This document shows, piece by piece, positions 54,061-64,000 of a stretch of DNA of 64,000 bases (position 1 is its first letter; every line of letters starts with the position of its first letter). Made by a program: the position numbers and the translations under genes. Under the pieces are notes generated by a model. The model did not search any database. It was not told the origin of the DNA and was given only the letters and a program-made list of their open reading frames with translations. Origin of the DNA: Rhizomys pruinosus (taxonomy: Eukaryota > Chordata > Mammalia > Rodentia > Spalacidae); contig VZQC01013986.1 in NCBI GenBank assembly GCA_009823505.1, positions 1,106,322 through 1,170,321 on the forward strand, in the 5' to 3' direction.

Positions 54061-54557
54061 GAAACCACATAGAATCAGAGGGAAAGCAGACCAGACCTAA
54101 ATTTATTATTTTATTTAAAATTTTTTATTAAGCTTTTGTAGTTTTATAGCACAGCAGACATAAATTTTAGTGAGTGGCTGGCTGGGATCAATTGGGACTT
54201 AGCTCTCATCATTGTTGTCTTATGAAAAAGGCAGCTTAGTAGTGCGATTCATATTCATATTCATTTTCTCTTTCTCTCTCTTTCTCTCCCCTTTACTCTT
54301 CAGCCTTAAATATACATGGACAACTAATTGAGAATCAGCTACAAAACCACCTCATGGACAAACTAAAAAGCACCTGTAAGCTACATTCTGTATTGGGCCA
54401 TTGGTTTGCAACCTCTATTGTGAATAATTTCACCCGTACCCTTCAATTCACATGTAAAAATCTGTGCCTCCAGTTATATCCCTTTCCATGGGCTTTGGAA
54501 TTGAAGTGTCAGATGCTTATATGATACTTTTACCTAAAAGCCTCAGCCATCTCAATG
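54061..54557. other. unique sequence with (TC)n
   Basis: TTTCTCTTTCTCTCTCTTTC near 54263-54290; otherwise nothing recognised. Confidence 0.5.
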
Positions 54558-54721
54558 ATTTTTTTTTATATAAAAAATTATTCTCCAGACAGGGTCTCAC
54601 TATGTAGCTCTGACTAGCCTGGAACTTCCTACGTAGACCTGGCTGGCCGCTAACTAACTCACGATTTGCCTGCCCTTGCCTAGAAAGTGCTGGGATTAAA
54701 GCCAAGCATCACCATACCCAG
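54558..54721 (-). mobile_element. B1 SINE, older
   Basis: CCAGACAGGGTCTCACTATG to CATCACCATACCCAGCT; an ACTAACTA insertion is present. Confidence 0.85.
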
Positions 54722-54723
54722 CT

Positions 54724-54946
54724 AATTTTTTTCTGGTTTATTTTTATGCATGTGTATGAGTATATCACCTGCATGTAAGTGCATACCACATGTAAGCAAT
54801 GCCCACTAAGGTTCTCAGAAGTGGGTGTTGGATCCCCTGGAACTGGAATTACAGATGGTTGTTAGCTGCCATGTGGGTGCTAGGAATGCAACTGGGTCTG
54901 CTACAAGAGCAGCCAGTGCTCTTAACTGCCGAGCTGTCTCTCTAGT
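54724..54946 (-). mobile_element. B2 SINE, diverged
   Basis: TTTTTATGCATGTGTATGAG to GAGCTGTCTCTCTAGTCC. Confidence 0.85.
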
Positions 54947-55185
54947 CCTGTGAACTATGACTTAAATTCACCTCAAAGGTATCCTTATGATGCTTTCTAT
55001 TTCATGTAACACCACTATTCACCTTGTTGGGCAAGCTAGAGCCCTGGGATTCGTCCTAGGAACTTAGTTTTTACCTATAACATTTGTGATCTTATCTTCC
55101 AAATCCTATCCAGTCTGCCTCATCGCTATCACTCATGTGTTCATCTACTTCTTTCCAGCTCCACTGTCTTAGTCCTAGTTACCAT
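54947..55185. other. unique sequence
   Basis: Nothing recognised. Confidence 0.5.
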
Positions 55186-55340
55186 TTTTTTTTGGTCTTT
55201 TTGAGACAGTGTCTCCCTTTAGTACCAGCTGGCCTGGAGCTCACTATGTAGACCAGGCTGGCCTTGAACTCATAGAGATCCGCCTGCCTCTGCCTCCCAA
55301 GGAGTGCTGGGATTAAAGGTGTGCACCACCATGCCCGGCC
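55186..55340 (-). mobile_element. B1 SINE
   Basis: TTTTTTTTGGTCTTTTTGAG to CACCACCATGCCCGGC. Confidence 0.9.
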
Positions 55341-56038
55341 CCATTTTATTTTTTAGTGTTTGGGTGACCTTGTCTAAATCACTCAACAATCTTTTATAAG
55401 AATATTTGGTCCAGCAATCCCACTTCTATTAATTTATCCCACAAATACACTCACACGCAGGTGGACTGGCATATTCGTAGTACTCTTTATGATACATTGG
55501 AAGCATCTAAATGTCAGCAGACAGCCCTTGCCTACTTCCCCATCTTATTTTGTATGACCTCGCCCTCACCACTCTCCATTTCTAGCCACACTGGCTTCTG
55601 AGTTCTTAGAAAAAAACAAGAAACAATTATTTTCTGCATCAGGGTTCACAGTTGTTCCTTCTGTCTAGAATATTGGCCTCCACCCTGAAGCAGTATTTAC
55701 TACCTCCATGTTTATCCTTCAGAGTCCACCTCAAATGTTAACTTACCCAAAGAAACTTTCCAGACTAGCTCCAGATCCCTATTTTACGTACTTGGGCAAC
55801 CTGTATTTCTCCTCTCAGAACTTAACAGAGCTGTAATAAGGTAATAGTATAACTACACACATATACACTGGTTACTCTCTAGACTGTAAGATCCAGAAAT
55901 GAAGAGACCATATCGGTTGTTTTTACTCTAGTATTCCCAGACTTAAGCTAGCATCTAGTTGGTCAGGTCGGCCTTCAGATATGAAATAATGACTGCTCTT
56001 GTCCTCAAGCTTAGGAAAGTAGACAAAAATCAACGGAA
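55341..56038. other. unique intronic sequence
   Basis: Nothing recognised; some CT-rich passages. Confidence 0.5.
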
Positions 56039-56070
56039 GCAAATAAGGACAATGTAGTGTCCTTATTTGC
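56039..56070. other. perfect 13-bp hairpin
   Basis: GCAAATAAGGACA (56039-56051), loop ATGTAG, TGTCCTTATTTGC (56058-56070). It ends next to MER5A and overlaps its presumed left target duplication. Confidence 0.85.
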
Positions 56071-56072
56071 AG

Positions 56073-56281
56073 CAGTGGTTGTCAACTAGGGATGACTGGC
56101 CCCTTCCATGGAGACACCTGGAGGCATTTTTGATTGTCATAACTACCTGTGTACTGCTATTAATATCTAGGAAGAATAAGTCAGGAATGCTGCTGCACAT
56201 CCTAGACTGCACAGGCTAGCCCTCTACAACAAAGATTTACATGGTCTAACATGCCAATAGTACTACAGATGAGAAACCCTG
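56073..56281 (+). mobile_element. MER5A (hAT-Charlie) DNA transposon fossil
   Basis: CAGTGGTTGTCAACTAGGGA, GGAGACACCTGGAGGCATTT and GATGAGAAACCCTG match MER5A. ATTTGCAG before and ATTTAGAG after are a diverged 8-bp target duplication. An insertion older than rodents. Confidence 0.88.
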
Positions 56282-56436
56282 ATTTAGAGGATGGTAAACC
56301 GGAAAAGATGGGCATTTTGTTGCGTTTGTGAGTTTTGCTGTTTTGTTTGGGATGGGGAGGTGTATGAGACTGAGATAGAATTGGAGAATGGAGAGAAAGT
56401 AAAGTTTGAGTCGCCTGTTGAAAGGCGGCAAGGCCG

Positions 56437-56664
56437 GGCTGGAGAGATTGCCTAGTGGTTAAGAGTGCCAATTGCTCTTGCAAAGGACCCGGGTTTGATC
56501 CCCAGCACCCACGTGGCAGCTGAGAGCCGTCTTTAACTCCAGTTCCAGGGGAATCCGACGCCCTCTTCTGACCTTGGTGGCATTGCACGACATGGGTGCA
56601 CAGACCTACATGCAGACAGACAGTACATTCATACACATAATAAAATAAAGAAATTAAAAAAAAA
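56437..56664 (+). mobile_element. B2 SINE
   Basis: GGGCTGGAGAGATTGCCTAG to A10; GGCAAGGCC flanks both sides. No 17-bp duplication in this copy. Confidence 0.92.
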
Positions 56665-56743
56665 AGATGGCAAGGCCAGACTAGTTGGGACTATGCTTAT
56701 CGGAGGTAACGAGGCATCTCTGAAGCATTGGAAAGTAAAACTA

Positions 56744-56901
56744 CAGCTGGGGGTGGTGGTGCACGCCTTTAATCCTAGCACTTGGGAGGCAGAGGCAGGA
56801 GGATCTCTGTGAGTTCAAGGCCAGCCTGGTCTACAAAGCAAGTTCCAGGACAGCAGAGACTAAAGGGAGACCTTGTCTCCAAAGACCAAAAAAAAAAAAA
56901 G
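56744..56901 (+). mobile_element. B1 SINE
   Basis: AGCTGGGGGTGGTGGTGCAC to an A13 tail. Confidence 0.92.
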
Positions 56902-57840
56902 GTTAGATTTGGAGAGTTACCCCTTCTCAACCCCTTTAATTCTTTTCTTGCTCAAACAAAACTTCCCTTCTCTCAGGATAACTGGTTTCGGCTAAACATT
57001 AAGGACAAATTAAATTAATTCAGATCAAGATAAAGTCAGATAGCCCTTTCACTCTGCCAGAATGTTAGGCTGCATTTTAAAATATGCAAATCTTTTAAGA
57101 AGTAAATAATTAACTGCTTAATAATCAAGTTGCTAGTGTGAAACCCTATCTTTGAATCTAAGAACTGGGTTGGCCCTGGTAAAGACTTCCAAAGCCTTTT
57201 TATTTTTGAAAAACGTTTCACATTTCTGTCCTTGATTTCTGTGCTGGAAAGTTGTGTAAAAGTCCCCCCCCCCCCAAGTATCTCTCGCTGCAAGTTCTGC
57301 CAGAAATGACAAGATCGCTTTTTGAATGCAACAAATGTGAATAAGATGTGTGTATAAATTAGAAGCCATCTATAGATTTTTAAAAAGGCTTTCAGGAAAT
57401 ACGATGGAGATCATTGATAGAAATGTCTAATGGTGCCACAGAGGAAAAATCCCTGCGTTTTACAATGCAAGCACCCCTCAAGCTTAGCTGGGTACCCATG
57501 CTCTGACCTAGTATGGCAATTTTTAGGGTCTCTGTGCTGGGTGCTCTGTTTACAAGAAACAGGACAGACAGTAAAGGAAGAACAAAGAAAGACGGCACCG
57601 AAGGGGCAGGGGATGTTTTGTACATAAATGAAGATTTGAGGATGAACATGTTCCCAGATTCTGAACGGCACTACAAATCATTCCGTCAGCTTGCTTGTTC
57701 AAGAATTTAGTTTGTGTTCTCCAGACCATTTTCCACAAAGAAAATACCTCCCAGTTCCAAACGGCAATTTGTCTCCCCCTACATTTGCAGACCATTAAGC
57801 GGGAGAACATTTCCTTAGGAAGACACGAGTGGGAGGAATG
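56902..57840. other. unique sequence downstream of the promoter
   Basis: C10 tract at about 57265-57274. Rather repeat-free, as often next to promoters; frames of 60-86 codons are not recognised. Confidence 0.5.
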
Positions 57841-58485
57841 GAAATAACGTGCACACCGCCGAGTTCGCTGCGACAGCAACTCCACGCCCGGCCGGCCGGC
57901 CGGCTGCTTTCCTGCGGGAGGTCCCCGCGGAGAAGCCGCGCTGCCCGGCCGGGGGCGGGAGGGGCGCTGGGCCGCCCTCCACCTTTGTCTCAGGTGCCCC
58001 CGCTCCCACCCGGCCCGGCGCCCGCCCGCCCGCCGCCCCGAACGGGTGACACATCCTTCTTTGGCCAAGTCGGCCCGAGGCCGCGCAGGGGGCGGGGACG
58101 GAAAGGAAAGCCTTGCCGAGCGACGTGACTCTCGGTTCTTCCCGAGCACCGGCATCGGCTTCCCTGCCAACAGGTTCCCGAGCCCGGCGCGGGGAACCGG
58201 CCAGCACGTCCCGCGAGGTGGGCGGCGCCAGGGCCTGGTCCTCTGCGGCGGGCGCCAGGGCCGCCGCCTTTCCCCGCTGCACGCCCCGGGAGCCCGCAGG
58301 CGCGCGTCCGCTCCGCCGCGACCCGCTGCTTTCCCGGCCCCGCGGCCCCTGCGGCCAGGCCAGTCCCCGCCCCCGGCCCCGCCCGCCGCGGCCTCCGCGC
58401 GCCGCCCCCCGGCCTCTCCAGCCCGCGAGCCGGGCCCCGGGCGCCGAGGGAGAAGGAGCCGAGCGCCTGGCGTCCCCGTGCCTAC

Positions 58486-58600
58486 CTCAGTGCCCGTCGC
58501 TCCTCCTCCAGCGGCAGCCTCGGCTCGCAGCGACACACACCGCCCGGACTTCCCGCGGCTCCGGATAGAGGCTGCGAATGCGGCGCCTGAGGAGCGGAGG
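58486..58600 (-). other. Ppp2r3a: predicted non-coding exon 1 of Ppp2r3a
   Basis: Minus strand reads GGGCACTGAG|GTAGGCACGG at 58486/58485, a usable 5' splice site. The right end is a guess bounded by the GC boxes. No homology to a known 5' UTR could be checked. Confidence 0.4.
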
Positions 58601-58610
58601 CCTGAGAGCG

Positions 58611-58685
58611 CCCCGCCCAGCCGCCCGCCACCGCCTCCGCCACGACCCCGCCCGCAGGGCCCCGCCCTCCCGCCAAGCCCCGCCC
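58611..58685 (-). promoter_or_regulatory. cluster of four GC boxes (Sp1/KLF type)
   Basis: CCCCGCCC at 58611-58618, 58646-58653, 58660-58667 and 58678-58685; each reads GGGCGGGG on the minus strand. They would sit just upstream of a minus-strand start near 58.55-58.60 kb. No TATA box seen. Confidence 0.6.
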
Positions 58686-58780
58686 AGCAGGCTGCGCCCC
58701 GTCGCCCCGGCCCCCTAGGACAGGGGGGTAGTGAGGGGCGCGCGAGAGCCGAGGCCCTGCACTGCTTTGTGCAGACACGA

Positions 58781-59229
58781 TTCCTACTGGAGGGCGAATG
58801 AAGTTTCTGGCTAGGATATGTTACTTTATGCTTGCCATCGTCATTTTTGTACTGTTCTGAGGGTCCTTGTCCTTAGCCTTCTTGTCCTCTTTGGAGGCCA
58901 GGTGATTCTATACTCTAGGCTGTCAGGACACTTGACCTCTCCTGTCCCCCTCGCGGTGGCCTGCATCTGCGCGCCACTTTTTGCCCAGGCCTATACATTG
59001 TGTGAATTTTGAAAAGTTTTTATTTTTTTAAATGAATTGGTAAATATGACCCAAATAAAGAAAACTATATATAAAACAGATGCACAGGTTAGTAGATTAT
59101 TCTGGAACGCCTGGATTTTACATTATCATTTTGCAATTTTGATGCCTGGAATTTTGACAATAGCTAAAATAAAAAGCAAGATTTACCTTCACTGTGCTGA
59201 AACGGAAAGGGGAGAAATAAATTGGCCAG
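58781..59229. other. upstream intergenic sequence
   Basis: Nothing recognised. Confidence 0.5.
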
Positions 59230-59231
59230 AC

Positions 59232-59600
59232 TAGGCAAACTGTAGCTCAGTTGGTACACTGCTTATCTTGTACCACATAGCTGGGAGGGAGTGGTTCATA
59301 GCTTTAATTCCAGCTCTAGAAAGATAGGCACAGGAGGGTCAGAAGTTCAAGGGCATCCCTGGCTAAATAGCTAGTTTGAGACCAGCCTGGGCTAAGTGAG
59401 ACCAAGGTGTTTTTTTTTTTTTTTGTTTTGTTTTTTTGTCCTTTCAAGACAGGGTCTCCCTGTAGTCCCAGCTGTCCTGGAACTCACTCTGTAGACCAAG
59501 CTGGCCTTGAACTCACAAAGATCCGCCTGCCTCCGCCTCCCAAGTGCTAGGATTAAAGGCTTGCTCCACGACGCCCTGGTGAGACCAAGTTTTAACAACC
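59232..59600 (+). mobile_element. ID/B1-type composite SINE split by a B1
   Basis: CTGTAGCTCAGTTGGTACAC, AATTCCAGCTCTAGAAAGAT and GAGACCAGCCTGGGCTAAGT, then a B1, then GAGACCAAGTTTTAAC. Confidence 0.65.
59408..59578 (-). mobile_element. B1 SINE nested in an older SINE
   Basis: GTGAGACCAAG on both sides; body from T16 to CTCCACGACGCCCTGG. Confidence 0.92.
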
Positions 59601-60423
59601 AACATCAGCAACAGCAAAAAGAATGCATATGAAATTCCTAATTAGAAAATCAATGTCATTAAACATGCATAGAGATAACAAAGGACACGTCAGTCAGCCA
59701 GGATATTGAATAGTGTAAGGTGTGTACGTAGGGATGAAGAATCCAGGGTACATGAAGACTTAAAAACATCAGAGGATTGGTCAGACTGTGAGGATAGGCT
59801 CTGGGTACCTGTGTGATCCTTTCCATTCTGTCAACGGCACCAGGCACATTCTGGGTAGATGTGTGTACGTCCATTGTACATATACATTTATGTATCGATG
59901 GTGCCAGCAAACAAAAAATGCATATAATTTTACATCTTGTGGCCATGTGCAAGCTTGATTGTTAAAAGCATTTGCTTTTAAAATTTTTAAGAAGAAAAAT
60001 GTGCATGAAATTGCTCCAAACAGGATTTACTTCCTGAACAATTTCACCCATCCAAAGTCAATCTTTCCAATAGTTAAAATGTGGTCTGCGGTGCCTTGTA
60101 AAAAGAAAAGCCATTACGTGTCCAACTTTATACTGCTTTTCCATTTTAAAAGCCCTTTCCCATGCCACGTGCATGTCTTCTTTGAGTCAGACCAATACTG
60201 TGAGGAAGACTGGGCAGAACAGGAGGTCGCAAAGATCACAGTACAGTTCATGCTGGTAAGGGAGGAACACAGTGAGCTATAAAATAACTTCAGTACTGCT
60301 GACCCTGTCAGCTTGGGTTCCTGACAGGTTTAATGCCTGAGTTTTTACGTAGGATTCTGGTGGAGCCTCTGCCACATGTCTGTACACAGTGGAACAGGAA
60401 TGAATAAAGGACATAATTCCTTC
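59601..60423. other. upstream intergenic unique sequence
   Basis: TTAAAAGCATTTGCTTTTAA at 59962-59981 is a 9-bp palindromic hairpin with a 2-nt loop. A 107-codon frame at 59959-60282 is not recognised. Confidence 0.5.
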
Positions 60424-60550
60424 CAGACCTGGTAGCACACGCCTCCAATTCCAGCATTCAGGAGGTAGAGACAGGAAGATCAGGAGATCAAGGCCAGTCA
60501 TGGTTTGAGGCTAGCCTGAGCTATGTAAGAACCTGTCTCAGTAAATAAAT
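60424..60550 (+). mobile_element. old B1 SINE
   Basis: CCAGACCTGGTAGCACACGC to CTGTCTCAGTAAATAAATA. Confidence 0.75.
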
Positions 60551-60727
60551 ACCCCACTCAGAGAAAAGACACAATTCCTGCCTGGAAATTTGATTACATA
60601 CAATGGAACCGTCCTCTCTGCTATGAGTATCTTGGTGAACTGGGGAGAAATAGAGCATTGCCAACTCACCACAATTTTTTGGGCACCCAGGTTCTGTGGA
60701 AGGTGGTAGAAATACAAAGAACATTAA

Positions 60728-60898
60728 AGTGTGGCGGCACACGACTTTAATTCCAGCACTTGGGAAGCAGAAGGAGGCGGATCTCTGTGAGTTCAAGTTC
60801 AAGGCCAGCCTGGTTTACATAGTGAGCTCCAGGCCAGCTGAGACTAAAGGGAGACCCTGTCTCAAAAAGACAAGAGAGAGAGAGAGGGAGAGAGAGAG
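60728..60898 (+). mobile_element. B1 SINE with (GA)n tail
   Basis: AGAACATTAA flanks it. A GTTCAA doubling is present in the centre; tail AGAGAGAGAGAGGGAGAG. Confidence 0.9.
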
Positions 60899-60908
60899 AG
60901 AACATTAA

Positions 60909-61269
60909 GACATAGCTTTTGCTGTCAAAGGGCTTATTGTAGAAAAATGGAGAAATATTTGAGAGTAAATGAGTAATTTGCTATGACAGTGAGGGAACGG
61001 TCTTGAACACAATTCTGTTCGGGTAGAGTGAGGTAAGATCATCAGAGAAAGAGATATTTGAACATTTTTATTATGAAAAATGTCAAATACTAAATACTTT
61101 GTAGCAAAAGTTGTAGAATGTAAAATTCATGAGTAGAAAAAATAATGTAAGATATGCTATGCACCTACTATTAAACTAAAAAGTCATTCCATTTTTGCTA
61201 GTTCGTCCACGTGTAATTTCTTATTCCTTCCCTGGGTTATCTTGAAGAAAATTATACAGAGAATATTAT
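60909..61269. other. unique AT-rich sequence
   Basis: Nothing recognised. Confidence 0.5.
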
Positions 61270-61285
61270 TTCACCTAAAATATTT

Positions 61286-61527
61286 TTTTTTATTTTATTT
61301 ATTTATTATTTATGTGTGTGAATGTATTGCCTGCATGGAGGTTTGTGCACCTTTGTCGTGCAATGCCTCGGAGGTCAGAAGAGGGCGTCGGATTCCCCTG
61401 GAACTGGAGTTCTCCTGGAATTGGAGTTACAGACGGTTCTCAGCCGCCATGTGGGTGCTGGGGATCGAACCCGGGTCTTCTGCAAGAGCAGTCGGTGCTC
61501 TTAACCGCTAGGCTATCTCTCCAGCCC
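61286..61527 (-). mobile_element. B2 SINE, 17-bp-duplication subfamily
   Basis: TCACCTAAAATATTTT on both sides; near-intact with CpGs. Confidence 0.94.
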
Positions 61528-61590
61528 CTCACCTAAAATATTTTACTAAACATCATTAGATGATAAGACCTACTTTAAAAAAGATAGTCA

Positions 61591-61848
61591 TGGGGCTGGA
61601 GAGATGGCCTGAGCGGTTAAGACTCTGACCGCTCTTACAGAGGACCAGGGTCGATCCCCAGCACCCACATGGTGGCTGAGAAACCATCGGAAACTCCAAT
61701 TCCAGGAGAACGCCAGTTTCAGGGGAATCTGATTCCCTCTTCTGACCCCCTCTTTCTGACCTCCGCGGGCAAGTGCAGCGAACACGGGGCAACAGACCTA
61801 CATCAGACAGTACATTCATACACATACAGAAATAAATAAAATATAAAA
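61591..61848 (+). mobile_element. B2 SINE, 17-bp-duplication subfamily, extra repeat
   Basis: AAAAGATAGTCA on both sides. Also carries CTTCTGACCCCCTCTTTCTG, a second local doubling of the TCTTCTGACC block. Confidence 0.92.
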
Positions 61849-61958
61849 AAAAAAGATAGTCACAACAATCTTAAGATGTCTTTTTCAATTAAGAATTCCT
61901 TAATATGTAACGTTTAATTATATTTAATGGATTTGTGTGTGTGTTGTGTGTGTTGTAG

Positions 61959-62107
61959 TTTTTTTGGTCTTTTTTTTTTGAGACACTGGTTCCATGAACT
62001 ACTATGTAAGACCAGTCTGGCCTTTAAACTCAACAGAACCACTCTGCCTCCTGCTCCCACTGAGTGCTGGACTAAAGATGTGCACCACATGGGTCCCCCA
62101 TGTCTAG
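61959..62107 (-). mobile_element. B1 SINE, indel-rich
   Basis: TTTTTTTTGAGACACTGGTT to CACATGGGTCCCCCATGTCT; preceded by (TG)n near 61933-61958. Confidence 0.8.
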
Positions 62108-62169
62108 CTTGTACATCTTCCTGATGCAGTGACATGATACTCCAGATTTTCCCATGAATTTTTTATTTA

Positions 62170-62428
62170 AGTTGTTTTTTTAATTTTATTTATTTCTGAT
62201 TAATATCAATGTATGTCTGCATGCAGGTGTGTGCACCCGTGGTCGTGCAATGCCGCACAGGTCAGAGAGGGTCTTGGATTCCCCTGGAACTGGAGTTTCT
62301 CGTGGAATGGGAGTTTCAGACGGCTCGCGGCCGCCATGTGGGTGCTGGGGATCGAACCCGGGTCCTCTGTAAAGAGCGGTGTCCGGCAACTGCTTAACTG
62401 CTAGGCCATCTCTCCAGCCCCCCCCCCC
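62170..62428 (-). mobile_element. B2 SINE, 17-bp-duplication subfamily, indels
   Basis: TTTTATTTATTTCTGATTAA to CCATCTCTCCAGCCCCCCCC; bases lost at GTCAGAGAGGGTCTTGG. Confidence 0.88.
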
Positions 62429-62533
62429 ATGATTTTTTTTTGTTAAAATGTCATGTCGACAATGCCAGACCCAAGCAAAGTCTTCACAATACATTTAGCT
62501 AGTATCTTAACCGTTTTCCTTTTCCTTAAAAAC

Positions 62534-62668
62534 ATGGTTCGATCCCCATGGACCCCACATGGCGGCTGAGAACTGTCTTTAACTCCATTTCCAGGGGAAT
62601 CCGACACCCTCTTCTGACCTCTGCAGCATTGCACGACACGGGCACACAAACGTACATGCAGACAAACA
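62534..62668 (+). mobile_element. B2 SINE, 5'-truncated
   Basis: ATGGTTCGATCCCCATGGAC to ATGCAGACAAACACATGC. No 17-bp duplication. Confidence 0.85.
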
Positions 62669-62998
62669 CATGCATCAACTATAGGAGCAAAGAGAAATAG
62701 AGAAATCTATGATGATAGTTATAGATTTCAGTACCCTGTTCCTAGTAACTGACAAAATGAATAGAAAAATCATCAAAAGTTTAGAATACCTGGTTAAATT
62801 ATCAAGCAATATCACCTGACACTCCAGCTAATAAATTAATTCATATATTTTTCAAGTGCACGTGGAATGGCTCCGAACACAGATGAGATTTGGTGTTGTG
62901 AAACAAGTTTTCAAAATAAGAAAAAAATTCTATTTAACAAAGTATTTGTTTGACTGTAATAGAAAATTACAGTCCCCCAGAATTTATAATATTCTATC
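62669..62998. other. unique AT-rich sequence
   Basis: Nothing recognised. Confidence 0.5.
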
Positions 62999-63011
62999 CT
63001 TTTTCTTCTTC

Positions 63012-63186
63012 TTCTTTGTTTTTTGTTTTATTTTTTTTTGATCGTTTCAGACAGGGTCCCTCCCTGTAGCCCAGCTGTCTCTGGAACTCACTCTGTAGAC
63101 CAGGACCTAGCCTTGAATTCACAAAGATCCACCTGCCTCTGCCTCCCAAGTGCTAGATTAAAGGCGTGCGCCACCACGCCCGGCTC
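63012..63186 (-). mobile_element. B1 SINE with target duplication
   Basis: CCTTTTTCTTCT on both sides; body to CCACCACGCCCGGCT. Confidence 0.92.
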
Positions 63187-63198
63187 TCCTTTTTCTTC

Positions 63199-63785
63199 TA
63201 ATCCCCACACTTGCTCTCCCTTCTGTAATCTTGTAGTATACATTATATTGATAAATTGCCATGTGCTGTTCGTGTTTGTTGAGAGCTGACTCTGAGAACA
63301 AGGGATGAGGGCCCCTTGTCTCAGCACAGTTTAAGTGTCCTCTCCACTCCCTGTTCTAGGTCAGGCTGGCCTCATGGCTCCAAGGCGGGGGCGAACAACA
63401 GCTAAGGGTGCTAAAAACGTTTTGCCCTGAGAACAAAATTATAGAAGATAAACCATTTCCAACCAAGGTAACCATGGTATAAGAAAGCTTGTGGTGGGAA
63501 TGAGAGAGTGGAAGATCAACTGCAGAGAACGCTCTCTCCAAACAGGAAACCTCTCAGTAGGGAACCCTAGCATGACTGTGTCAGCAGGGATTCTGCAGCT
63601 AATTCTGCTAGATGTTAGATGTGCCAGATCTGATGATGTTACCTATCTACTTCCTATTTATTCTTTTACTTTGGGTTGCTACATGCTTAATGAACTTACT
63701 CATTTCAAACTGGAGAATTGTGTGTGCACGCATGTATGACATGTATGTGTATGTATAATGCACACGCACATATGCACACAAAATT
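63199..63785. other. unique intergenic sequence
   Basis: Alternating purine-pyrimidine (GTGTGTGCACGCATGTATGA and neighbours) at 63720-63780; otherwise nothing. Confidence 0.5.
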
Positions 63786-63792
63786 AAAAAAA

Positions 63793-64000
63793 AAAAAAAT
63801 TTATTTTTATTTTTATGTGTATGAGTGTTATGCCTGAATGTGTGTAAGTGCACTTGTGCTGTGCAGTGCCTGTGGGGGTATCGGGTCCCCTGGATCTGGA
63901 GTTATGGATGGTTGTTAGCTGGCATGTGGTTGCTGGAATTTGAACTTGGGTCTTCTGCAAGAGCAACCCATGCTCTTAACCACTGAACAATCTCTCCAGA
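63793..64000 (-). mobile_element. B2 SINE, running to the window edge
   Basis: A14 then TTTTTATGTGTATGAGTGTT to AACAATCTCTCCAGA; the last few bases may lie outside. Confidence 0.87.

Larger units (their letters stand above)
2429..58485 (-). other. Ppp2r3a: predicted Ppp2r3a intron 1
   Basis: Inferred from the acceptor at 2430-2429 and the donor in the CpG island (GT at 58485-58484). I found no other convincing coding exon in between. Most of the interval is SINE, LINE and LTR sequence, described individually. A non-coding or alternative first exon inside it cannot be excluded from sequence alone. Confidence 0.5.
57841..58780. promoter_or_regulatory. Ppp2r3a: CpG island, probable Ppp2r3a PR130 promoter
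   Basis: About 940 bp of very high GC with dense CpG, sharply bounded by ordinary AT-rich DNA. It is the only such unique-sequence island in the window and lies upstream of the minus-strand coding exon. GCCGGCCGGCCGGCC at 57890-57904. Could also start a divergent plus-strand transcript. Confidence 0.85.

Noticed and set aside
57550..58536. 328-codon minus-strand ORF through the CpG island
   Set aside because: GC-rich DNA lacks stop codons. The Arg/Gly/Pro/Ala-rich product has no domain and crosses the predicted splice donor.
59962..59981. Palindrome TTAAAAGCATTTGCTTTTAA
   Set aside because: AT-rich 9-bp stem with a 2-nt loop; expected by chance in AT-rich DNA.

Overview
The window is mammalian nuclear DNA from a muroid rodent. 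B1, B2, B3, B4 and ID SINEs, 5'-truncated L1 copies and rodent ERVK-type solo LTRs occur together throughout. Many B2 copies carry an internal 17-bp tandem duplication that I do not recall in the mouse or rat consensus, so a less-sequenced muroid is likely; I cannot name the species. One ambiguous base (N at 24207) and indel-rich sequence beside tandem arrays suggest a long-read draft consensus.

There is one protein-coding gene, Ppp2r3a (the PR130 regulatory B'' subunit of protein phosphatase 2A), on the minus strand. Its large first coding exon lies at 377-2428 (CDS 2323 down to 377, 649 codons, then a GT donor). Later exons, including the EF-hand part, lie off the left edge. A CpG island at about 57.84-58.78 kb, with four perfect GC boxes at 58611-58685 and a plausible GAG|GTAGGC donor at 58486/58485, looks like the PR130 promoter and non-coding exon 1. 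If so, 2429-58485 is a ~56 kb first intron and everything beyond 58.8 kb is upstream intergenic DNA.

The intron is mostly repeats. 2.9-8.0 kb: SINEs and a 4 kb L1. 8.7-18.9 kb: SINEs plus two minisatellites (12.4-13.0 kb and 15.9-16.8 kb) that both arose by tandem expansion of the 5' head of a B1 SINE, on opposite strands. 18.9-26 kb: an ERVK-like solo LTR with a 6-bp target duplication, an unclassified 1.4 kb block, SINE clusters and a possible CR1/L2-type relic. 26.4-27.6 kb: two abutting minisatellites (about 21 x 20 bp and 18 x 37 bp), the second dense enough in CpG to qualify as a CpG island. 28-37.4 kb: head-to-head L1 copies, a second ERVK-like solo LTR nested in L1, and an antisense L1 3' end. 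37.4-57.8 kb: unique intronic sequence with SINEs, rodent non-autonomous DNA transposons, an older L1, a MER5A copy, and a 57-nt hairpin (47610-47666) that no repeat I recognise explains.

I see no tRNA or rRNA gene, CRISPR array or second host gene. The unusual content is structural: SINE-born satellites, a repeat-made CpG island, SINE insertions carrying 3' passenger DNA, a B2-B1 chimera inserted as one unit, and the hairpin.
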